Assembly: GCA_947460275.1 (NCBI GenBank)
Contig: CANHHZ010000149.1
Span: forward strand, 1 to 5,261
Direction: 5' to 3'
From: Sphingobacteriaceae bacterium
GTDB lineage: Bacteria > Bacteroidota > Bacteroidia > Sphingobacteriales > Sphingobacteriaceae
Length of the DNA stretch: 5,261 bases
Both the position numbers and the translations under genes were made by a program. The notes under the pieces were generated by a model. The model had not been told where the DNA came from. It did no database searches and saw only the letters and a program-made list of their open reading frames with translations. Positions 1-5,261 of this stretch are shown piece by piece (position 1 is the stretch's first letter; each line of letters starts with the position of its first letter).

Positions 1-432
1 AAAGAAGGATTTGATCAATTAATTTGGACAGATGCTAAAACACATAGCTTTGTTGAAGAATCTGGCGCAGCCAACTTAATGTTTGTAATTGATGGTAAAA
101 TTATTACTGCTTCTCTTGGCGACACCATTTTAAATGGCGTAACCCGCAATACCATTCTTACCTTAGCCAAAAACGCTGGTATTGTTGTCGAAGAAAGAAA
201 AGTAAGTATAAATGAGGTTATAGAAGGCATTAGCAATGGAAAGTTAACTGAAGCTTTTGCAGTTGGTACGGCTGCCACGGTTACCCAAATTGGAGAAATA
301 GGCTACGAAGGAAAAGTCTATACCTTAACAGACCCAAACACAAGAACCATATCTACAAGTATTGCAAAGCAACTAAACGACATTCGTTACGGCTTAACTC
401 CAGATGAATTTGGATGGAACTGGAAAATTTAA
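1..432 (+). CDS. ilvE: Branched-chain amino acid aminotransferase, C-terminal part (5'-truncated by window edge)
   Basis: This is the C-terminal 143 residues of a fold-type IV, PLP-dependent aminotransferase that interconverts leucine, isoleucine and valine with their 2-oxo acids, using glutamate/2-oxoglutarate in the cytoplasm. The frame is open from base 1 and ends with TAA at 430-432. Visible landmarks, in window residue numbers, are the VEESGAAN segment, whose E20 aligns with the glutamate that contacts the PLP ring nitrogen; GVTR at 46-49, a phosphate-binding turn; EERKVS at 64-69; and EAFAVGTAA at 84-92, the second phosphate-binding segment. The catalytic lysine lies upstream of the window and cannot be checked. 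The pattern resembles the longer BCAT type shared by eukaryotes and many Bacteroidota (about 350 residues, from memory) more than E. coli IlvE. A D-amino-acid aminotransferase or aminodeoxychorismate lyase is less likely given the EAFAVGTAA and GVTRNT context. It converges on the minus-strand gene that ends 55 bases away. Confidence 0.93.
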   Translation, partial: KEGFDQLIWTDAKTHSFVEESGAANLMFVIDGKIITASLGDTILNGVTRNTILTLAKNAGIVVEERKVSINEVIEGISNGKLTEAFAVGTAATVTQIGEIGYEGKVYTLTDPNTRTISTSIAKQLNDIRYGLTPDEFGWNWKI

Positions 433-442
433 TCTTTAAATT

Positions 443-466
443 AAAAAGCGCTCCAATCAAAGCACT
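443..466 (-). terminator. Probable intrinsic terminator of the AsmA-like gene
   Basis: Read on the minus strand, AGTGCT (466-461), an 8-base loop TTGATTGG and AGCGCT (452-447) form a 6-bp stem containing one G.U wobble. It is followed directly by TTTT (446-443) and then an AT-rich tract. The hairpin lies about 22 bases past the stop codon of the minus-strand gene. On the plus strand the same stem has a C.A mismatch and a poorer T-run (ATTCTGTTAATTTATT), so it would serve ilvE only weakly. The stem is short and moderately GC-rich, so this is a reasonable but unproven call. Confidence 0.45.
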
Positions 467-487
467 ATTCTGTTAATTTATTCTTAG

Positions 488-2266
488 TTACCTTTTTGTT
501 TTCTTAGGATTTTTAAGGTTCTTAAAGCCTATTTTAATTTTTTCAAACCGCTTAATTTGGCGGTCAATTTCGGTTTCTTTTCGAGGTGTAACCCCAATAC
601 TATATTTGATGCCTTGAAACAAAGTTTTCCAAATAAAATTAAAAAAAGAAGCTGTAGAAATGCGTTCAAAATAAATGGGAGCAAGCGTAAATCTTCCACC
701 ATCGCTGGGATTATCGGCATGGATAACCAAGGCATTAGCCAACATCGACAAAAAACCCTGTTTGACCAACAAATCTTTACCATCTTCCTTTTTTAACAAG
801 GCAATAGACAAATCGTTGTACCTAAAAACCAGGTTTCCTTTAGCAAAATTTTGATTAGCCTTAATGGTAAAAGTTAATTTTTTAATGTTGCCTCTATTTA
901 CCCGCAACATGCCTAAAGGTTTAGTAATTTGGTTAAGCTTTCTACCATCCAATTTGGTTAATGTTCCATTATAATCAAATGCACCCAAGGGCGAGCCTAA
1001 GTTGAACTTAAAATCAACAATCAATTTACCTTGGCCCATCACATAACTTATCAAATTGGCCTCCATAATTGGGCTTTTCTGTTTGAGTTGGTCAAAATTA
1101 GTAATATTACTTACCGTACCCGAAGTATGCTGAAAGGTAATCTTGCCTTTTTGCTTGCTATCCCTGTCAAATTCAGCGTAGCTCACGTTGATGTTGGTTA
1201 ACTTTATTTTACGGATATTGAGCTTTACATTGAGTTTTTGCAACAGTTGATGTGGAAAACGACCAGTTTTATCGCTTTTATGGGCGGCATAACTGTTGTC
1301 ATTAAAAACTTCGATTTTACCATCGGTAATGTCCATTTTATTAGCGATGACATCGCGTTTCTGAAGATAAGCTGGTAAATTTAAACCAAACAGACTTATT
1401 TTATGCAACTGGATAAAATACCGATCACTGGCATAGCCATTTACTTTAAGAAAATCAGTTTCACTATAACGAGGCATCAGCTCAAATTTTTTGATGTTTA
1501 CTTTTCCGCTAGATGCGGTAAAATCAAAATTACTTACATTGATATGGTACATGCTATCTGGAGTGGCGTAGCTATAATTGTTAAAATTGATATTAATGTC
1601 TTTCAACAAATACAACCGCGAGGTGTCTTCTGAAGAAGACGAATCTATAAGCCAATCGGTTAGTTTTACATTGAGGTGGTTCAAGGAGTCTACGTCTTTT
1701 AACTTTAAATTATTATTTACATACTTTAATCGAGCATTTCTAAAATCAACAGTTGCTACCCTTAAAGACTTAAACCACTTCGAAATATAATGATATGGGG
1801 ATTGACGTGGGCGTGGTGGCCGGTTTTCGTTAAACTCAAAGTGCTTGTTGACAAGCGTTATTTCGGGTTTATCAAACAACAATAAATCAATAATTATTTT
1901 CTGGTGAATGAGCAATTCATAGAGCTGAAAATTTTGAATTTCAACTTGTTTTAAGCGAATGTAATACAGATTATTTGGCGCTTTTTTTTGCCTAATGAGT
2001 TTTTGATAAACAGCATCGTTGGGTAGTATTTTTACATTACTAAGAGTGATTTTACCCAAAATTAAATTGGTGTGTAAATCAGAGAAATCTACTTTATACA
2101 AGCCATTTGTAGCTTGTAATACGAGGCTTTTAAATTTCTCCTGTATTAAGGGTTTAAATTTAACGTTAAGATACCAAGTAGCTGCTAGCGCAACTATACC
2201 CAAAGCAAGCAAAAAAACTAAAAACCATTTTAAAAACTTGTTTCTTGGGTAAAATTGAAAACTCAT
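488..2266 (-). CDS. AsmA-like membrane-anchored envelope protein (uncharacterised)
   Basis: This encodes a 592-residue protein. A short basic N-terminus (MSFQFYPRNK) precedes one hydrophobic segment at about residues 12-32, which I read as an uncleaved signal anchor leaving the rest in the periplasm. The remainder is rich in alternating polar/hydrophobic beta-type stretches (for example GKITLSNVKI at 71-80 and GKGDL-like GKLIVDFKFN at 413-422). This layout fits the AsmA/DUF748-like group. The C-terminal third has the features I associate with these proteins: GTLTKLDGRKLN at 434-445, a GNLVFRYNDL stretch at 477-486, ADNPSDGGRF at 517-526, and SFFNFIWKTLFQGIKYSIG at 540-558. Related AsmA/TamB/YhdP proteins are linked to lipid transport and outer-membrane assembly, but no substrate can be read here. 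The tail is lysine-rich (579-592). ATG at 2266-2264 is the only plausible start: the in-frame stop at 2296-2294 precedes it with no other start codon between. No Shine-Dalgarno is visible. It stands alone, divergent from miaB and convergent with ilvE. Confidence 0.72.
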   Translation of the reverse strand: MSFQFYPRNKFLKWFLVFLLALGIVALAATWYLNVKFKPLIQEKFKSLVLQATNGLYKVDFSDLHTNLILGKITLSNVKILPNDAVYQKLIRQKKAPNNLYYIRLKQVEIQNFQLYELLIHQKIIIDLLLFDKPEITLVNKHFEFNENRPPRPRQSPYHYISKWFKSLRVATVDFRNARLKYVNNNLKLKDVDSLNHLNVKLTDWLIDSSSSEDTSRLYLLKDININFNNYSYATPDSMYHINVSNFDFTASSGKVNIKKFELMPRYSETDFLKVNGYASDRYFIQLHKISLFGLNLPAYLQKRDVIANKMDITDGKIEVFNDNSYAAHKSDKTGRFPHQLLQKLNVKLNIRKIKLTNINVSYAEFDRDSKQKGKITFQHTSGTVSNITNFDQLKQKSPIMEANLISYVMGQGKLIVDFKFNLGSPLGAFDYNGTLTKLDGRKLNQITKPLGMLRVNRGNIKKLTFTIKANQNFAKGNLVFRYNDLSIALLKKEDGKDLLVKQGFLSMLANALVIHADNPSDGGRFTLAPIYFERISTASFFNFIWKTLFQGIKYSIGVTPRKETEIDRQIKRFEKIKIGFKNLKNPKKTKR

Positions 2267-2505
2267 AAAGGCATAGTAAGTTGTAACACAATATTAGTTT
2301 TATCTGCAAATGAATAATAACATTAACATTCTTCTTTAACAAATAAACTCGTTTTTTAAGCAGAGCACCATTTAACTCATCAACCATACAATTTGAAACG
2401 TATTTTGTTTCCTGATTGTAAAGACCATTTTTTTTGACGCTGACAATTTGTCATTTTTTGAATTAAATTTAGTACTTTTGTAGCCCCATAATTTATAAAA
2501 AATTA
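2267..2505. other. Divergent intergenic region between the AsmA-like gene and miaB
   Basis: These 239 AT-rich bases separate two divergently transcribed genes. The miaB side carries a good Bacteroidota promoter (2447-2480). The side facing the AsmA-like gene shows only imperfect -7 boxes without a well-spaced upstream element. Open frames crossing it on the minus strand overlap the starts of the flanking genes and look non-coding. I see no riboswitch, tRNA, inverted-repeat operator or direct-repeat array. Confidence 0.7.
2447..2480 (+). promoter_or_regulatory. Bacteroidota-type housekeeping promoter for miaB
   Basis: TACTTTTG at 2473-2480 matches the Bacteroidota -7 consensus TAnnTTTG at every fixed position. 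A TTTG at 2447-2450 serves as the -33 element with a 22-base spacer, near the upper end of the accepted range of about 17-23. A second TTTG at 2457-2460 is too close (12 bases). Transcription would start around 2485-2488, giving a leader of about 20 bases before the miaB ATG. No Shine-Dalgarno is present in that A/T-rich leader (ATTTATAAAAAATTA), as is usual in this phylum. The start site is inferred, not measured. Confidence 0.65.
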
Positions 2506-4047
2506 ATGACTGATTTGCACTTAAACGATAAAACACACGACGAAACTCGTCAAGGAGAAGCACTTGTGGTAGCAGATAAAAAAGGCGACGGAAGAAAACT
2601 ATACATTGAGAGCTATGGTTGTCAGATGAATTTTGCAGATAGCGAAATTGTAGCGTCAATTTTAGCCGAAACTGGCTTTGAAACCACTAGCGATTACCAT
2701 CAAGCAGATGTAATTTTTATCAACACTTGTTCCATTCGCGAAAATGCCGAACAACGTGTGCGCAACCGTCTTTCTCAATTTGGGGTAGAGAAAAGAAGAA
2801 ACCCAAAACTTATCGTTGGCGTTTTAGGCTGCATGGCCGAACGCTTAAAAGCTAAATTTTTGGAAGAAGAAAAATTAGTTGATGTAGTTGTTGGACCAGA
2901 TGCCTACCGCGATTTGCCCAGCTTAATTGGCCAGGTAGAGGAAGGACACAAAGCAGTAAATGTAATTTTATCTAGAGAAGAAACTTATGCCGACATTAGT
3001 CCGGTACGCTTAAACAGTAACGGTATTACAGCATTTATTTCAATAACAAGGGGATGCGACAACATGTGCTCTTTTTGCGTAGTGCCATTTACACGTGGCA
3101 GGGAGCGTAGTAGAGACCCAAAATCTATAATTGACGAAGCCAAAGAATTATTTGAAAATGGCTATCGCGAAGTAACCTTGCTTGGACAAAACGTAGACTC
3201 GTATTTATGGAACCCAAGCAAAGGTGAAAAAGTAATTGTTGATGATTTGAAAGACGAAATGAATACCCTCACTGGCGATGCGCTATTAGACGCGTTAGTG
3301 AATAAAAACGAATTGCCAGAGAAGCGATCAAAAGAAGATGAACTTCATTTAGATTCGGTTAATTTTGCGCAATTGTTGGCTATGGTAGCCAATATCAATC
3401 AAAATTTACGTGTACGCTTCTCCACATCCCACCCTAAAGATATTACCGACGAAGTTTTATATACCATTGCCAAGTATGAAAATATTTGTAACTATATTCA
3501 CTTGCCGGTTCAGTCTGGAAATTCGAGAATTTTGGCTTTGATGAACCGCACTTATACCCGCGAATGGTATATGAATAGAATTGATGCTATTCGTCGTATT
3601 ATTCCTGGCTGTGCAATTTCTTCGGATATTATAGCGGGTTTCTGCACAGAAACAGAAGAAGAACACCAAGATACATTGCGTATTATGGATTATGCAAGAT
3701 TTAATTTTGCCTACACTTTTTCTTACTCTGAACGCCCCGGAACTTTAGCCGCTAGGAAATATAAAGATGATGTTCCAGAAGATGTAAAGGCAAAACGACT
3801 AGCCGAAATTTTTAAAAAACAACAGGAAGACTCCCTAGCCTGTTTACAAGAATTTTTAGGAAAAACTGTTAAAATATTAATTGAAGGTTATTCTAAAAAA
3901 TCAGACAAAGAATTTAGAGGCCGTAATGATGAAAATGCGATGGTTGTTTTTCCAATAGTAGAAAATGTAAAACCTGGCGACTATGTAAATGTTTATATAG
4001 AGAAATGCACTTCGGCTACGCTAATTGGAACAATAGTTAAAGATTAA
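2506..4047 (+). CDS. miaB: tRNA-2-methylthio-N6-dimethylallyladenosine synthase (radical SAM methylthiotransferase)
   Basis: MiaB adds a methylthio group at C2 of N6-isopentenyl-A37 in tRNAs that read UNN codons, using two 4Fe-4S clusters and SAM. The 513 residues hold all three expected domains. The N-terminal methylthiotransferase domain (about 31-165) has the auxiliary-cluster cysteines C39 (YGCQMN), C75 (NTCSIRE) and C109 (LGCMAER). The radical SAM domain (about 173-410) has C184-x3-C188-x2-C191 in RGCDNMCSFC, then VVPFTRGRERSR, LLGQNV, STSHP, HLPVQSG and YSERPGT. The TRAM domain spans about 452-513. The NTCSIRE and VVPFTRG motifs favour MiaB over MtaB or RimO. It has an acidic N-terminal extension of about 30 residues and a charged insertion (about 234-286) absent from E. 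coli MiaB. The ATG at 2506 is the first after an in-frame TAG at 2470-2472. It is probably cotranscribed with the activator gene 54 bases downstream. Confidence 0.97.
   Translation: MTDLHLNDKTHDETRQGEALVVADKKGDGRKLYIESYGCQMNFADSEIVASILAETGFETTSDYHQADVIFINTCSIRENAEQRVRNRLSQFGVEKRRNPKLIVGVLGCMAERLKAKFLEEEKLVDVVVGPDAYRDLPSLIGQVEEGHKAVNVILSREETYADISPVRLNSNGITAFISITRGCDNMCSFCVVPFTRGRERSRDPKSIIDEAKELFENGYREVTLLGQNVDSYLWNPSKGEKVIVDDLKDEMNTLTGDALLDALVNKNELPEKRSKEDELHLDSVNFAQLLAMVANINQNLRVRFSTSHPKDITDEVLYTIAKYENICNYIHLPVQSGNSRILALMNRTYTREWYMNRIDAIRRIIPGCAISSDIIAGFCTETEEEHQDTLRIMDYARFNFAYTFSYSERPGTLAARKYKDDVPEDVKAKRLAEIFKKQQEDSLACLQEFLGKTVKILIEGYSKKSDKEFRGRNDENAMVVFPIVENVKPGDYVNVYIEKCTSATLIGTIVKD
3205..3363 (+). 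other. Charged insertion within the MiaB radical SAM domain
   Basis: This encodes MiaB residues 234-286, between LLGQNVDSY (225-233) and FAQLLAMVA (287-295). In E. coli MiaB, as I recall it, only about 11 residues separate the equivalent motifs, so roughly 40 residues are extra here. The segment is rich in Lys, Asp and Glu and contains a possible short helix (DALLDALVNKNELPEK, 258-273). The reading frame runs straight through, and no cysteines or known motif are present. It probably forms a surface excursion from the barrel between the strand carrying GQNV and the following helix. I recall Bacteroidota MiaB proteins commonly having extra sequence here, so it is probably a lineage trait and not a recent event. 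Confidence 0.7.
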
Positions 4048-4101
4048 CGAGCAAGTAATAAAGAGTAAGGATTAGCAACATGTCTAAACACTAAATACTA
4101 A
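4048..4101 (+). other. Short spacer between miaB and the sigma-54 activator gene
   Basis: These 54 bases contain no TAnnTTTG box, no hairpin followed by T-run and no Shine-Dalgarno at the usual distance. The spacer is A-rich and contains several TAA triplets, one of which (4099-4101) lies directly against the downstream ATG and is in its frame. The absence of termination and promoter signals supports transcription through from miaB into the downstream gene. Confidence 0.6.
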
Positions 4102-5261
4102 ATGGAAATACAAGACATAAAAAATAGATTTGGAATTATAGGAGGTTCGCCGTTACTAAACCGAGCTATAGATATAGCCAGACAAGTTGCTCCTACAGAT
4201 ATGTCGGTTTTAATAACAGGCGAAAGCGGGAGCGGCAAGGAAGTGTTTTCACAAATTATTCATCAGCTAAGCGCCCGCAAGCACGGTACTTTCATTGCGG
4301 TAAATTGCGGGGCTATTCCAGAAGGAACTATTGATTCGGAATTATTTGGTCACGAAAAAGGTTCTTTTACTGGAGCGCATGAAGCAAGAAAAGGCTATTT
4401 TGAAGTAGCCAATGGCGGTACCATTTTTTTAGACGAAGTGGCCGAATTACCCGTGGGCACCCAGGCCCGTTTGTTGCGTATTTTAGAAAGCGGCGAATAT
4501 TTACGCGTTGGTTCATCAAAAGTACAAAAAACAGACGTACGAATTGTTGCAGCCACAAATGTTGACGTGTACGACCGTGTAAAATCAGGCAAATTTAGGG
4601 AAGATCTATATTACCGATTAAATACGGTGCCTTTGTGCATTCCCGCCTTACATGAGCGAAAAGAAGATATTTACTTACTTTTTCGCAAATTTTCTGCAGA
4701 TTTTAGCGACAAATACCGAAGTCCGGGCATCCAATTAGAGCCCCAAGCCATACAAATGCTCAGCAACTACAGCTGGCCAGGAAATGTTAGGCAATTAAAA
4801 AATATTGCCGAGCAAATTTGTGTGCTCGAAAAAAATAGAAATGTATCAGCACAGGCTTTGTTAAACTATATTCCGAACGAGCAGGCCAATAATTTGCCAA
4901 TGGCGATAAATGGCAAGAATAAAGAAGATTTTTCAGAACGAGATATTTTGTATAAAGTACTTTTCGATATGAAAAAAGACATGATGGAGCTCAAAAAATT
5001 AGTCGCAGAAATTATACAAAACGGGGGCAATACAGCTCATATTGTTGCAGATAATCCTCAATACATCAATCAACTTTATCAGGATATAGATTTGCCTTTA
5101 AACGCCGAACCTAAACTTACCATTAAACACCCGCAACCGCACACTACAGGAGATTACAATTATGCGCAGGATGCTGAAGAGGTGGAAGAATCCTTATCTT
5201 TAGTAGATAAAGAATCAGACTTGATAAAAAAGGCATTAAAAAAACATAAAGGTAAACGAAA
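4102..5261 (+). CDS. Sigma-54-dependent transcriptional activator, AAA+ and start of Fis domain (3'-truncated by window edge)
   Basis: This is a bacterial enhancer-binding protein that uses ATP hydrolysis to open sigma-54 RNA polymerase promoters. The visible 386 residues run off the right edge without a stop. The AAA+ domain starts almost at once: Walker A GESGSGKE at 40-47, the sigma-54 contact loop GSFTGA at 87-92 (canonical GAFTGA), Walker B GGTIFLDE at 105-112, sensor I RIVAATN at 147-153, the arginine-finger region FREDLYYRLN at 165-174, and sensor II WPGNVRQLKN at 225-234. There is no receiver, GAF or PAS domain. A charged segment (about 260-365) precedes ESDLIKKALKKHKGKR, the beginning of a Fis-type helix-turn-helix cut by the edge. 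The ATG at 4102 is fixed by an in-frame TAA immediately upstream. I recall stand-alone activators of this form next to miaB in many Bacteroidota, often followed by lptE and secG. The regulon is unknown. Confidence 0.93.
   Translation, partial: MEIQDIKNRFGIIGGSPLLNRAIDIARQVAPTDMSVLITGESGSGKEVFSQIIHQLSARKHGTFIAVNCGAIPEGTIDSELFGHEKGSFTGAHEARKGYFEVANGGTIFLDEVAELPVGTQARLLRILESGEYLRVGSSKVQKTDVRIVAATNVDVYDRVKSGKFREDLYYRLNTVPLCIPALHERKEDIYLLFRKFSADFSDKYRSPGIQLEPQAIQMLSNYSWPGNVRQLKNIAEQICVLEKNRNVSAQALLNYIPNEQANNLPMAINGKNKEDFSERDILYKVLFDMKKDMMELKKLVAEIIQNGGNTAHIVADNPQYINQLYQDIDLPLNAEPKLTIKHPQPHTTGDYNYAQDAEEVEESLSLVDKESDLIKKALKKHKGKR

Noticed and set aside
2289..2314. Possible -7 boxes for the AsmA-like gene on the minus strand: TAATATTG (2296-2289) and TTCATTTG (2314-2307)
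   Set aside because: Each has one mismatch to TAnnTTTG. The first has no TTG at the right distance, and the second has its nearest TTTG at a 25-base spacing, so neither is strong enough to annotate.
2166..2387. A 73-codon minus-strand open frame overlapping the start of the AsmA-like gene and the intergenic region
   Set aside because: It overlaps the signal-anchor region of the AsmA-like gene in another frame, its product has no recognisable features beyond AT-driven hydrophobic and lysine-rich runs, and it lacks a promoter.
2372..2659. A 95-codon minus-strand open frame covering the miaB promoter and the miaB 5' end
   Set aside because: It runs antisense to conserved MiaB coding sequence and its composition looks like a non-coding shadow.
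4025..4040. TTGGAACAATAGTTAA near the end of miaB, considered as a -24/-12 sigma-54 promoter for autoregulation of the activator
   Set aside because: The -24 GG is present but the -12 GC dinucleotide is missing, and the site lies within miaB coding sequence.
4080..4094. ATG TCT AAA CAC TAA, a four-codon upstream frame before the activator
   Set aside because: It is too short to call, and nothing suggests a leader-peptide mechanism: no repeated regulatory codons and no attenuator hairpin.
4367..4592. Two minus-strand open frames within the AAA+ coding region
   Set aside because: They are antisense to conserved Walker B and sensor I motifs of the activator and are shadows of that gene.

Overview
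The window looks like a piece of ordinary chromosome from a low-GC member of the Bacteroidota, most likely near the Sphingobacteriaceae. The evidence is the AT-rich sequence, gene starts without Shine-Dalgarno sequences, an exact Bacteroidota-type -7 promoter box (TAnnTTTG) ahead of miaB, a MiaB with a long lineage-like insertion, and a miaB / sigma-54 activator gene pair that I recall as common in this phylum. The assignment below phylum is inference.

Layout. Positions 1-432 (+) hold the C-terminal 143 residues of a branched-chain amino acid aminotransferase (ilvE), cut by the left edge. Positions 488-2266 (-) hold a 592-residue membrane-anchored AsmA-like protein that converges on ilvE. The 55-base gap between them contains a hairpin plus T-run that fits an intrinsic terminator for the minus-strand gene. 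A 239-base divergent intergenic region (2267-2505) follows, with a good promoter for miaB. Positions 2506-4047 (+) hold miaB, the tRNA methylthiotransferase. After 54 bases with no visible promoter or terminator comes a sigma-54-dependent transcriptional activator (4102 to the right edge). It is open at its 3' end and breaks off inside its Fis-type DNA-binding domain.

How they work together. miaB and the sigma-54 activator probably form one transcription unit driven from about position 2486. Their biochemical roles (tRNA modification and promoter activation) are unrelated on their face. The AsmA-like protein probably belongs to cell-envelope biology. ilvE is amino-acid metabolism. I see no RNA gene, mobile element, CRISPR array, phage gene or defence system. 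Apart from the short intergenic regions the window is filled by four protein genes. I found no convincing new system. The points most worth a second look are the MiaB insertion, the activator's architecture (no sensory domain, long interdomain segment, GSFTGA loop) and the uncharacterised AsmA-like protein.
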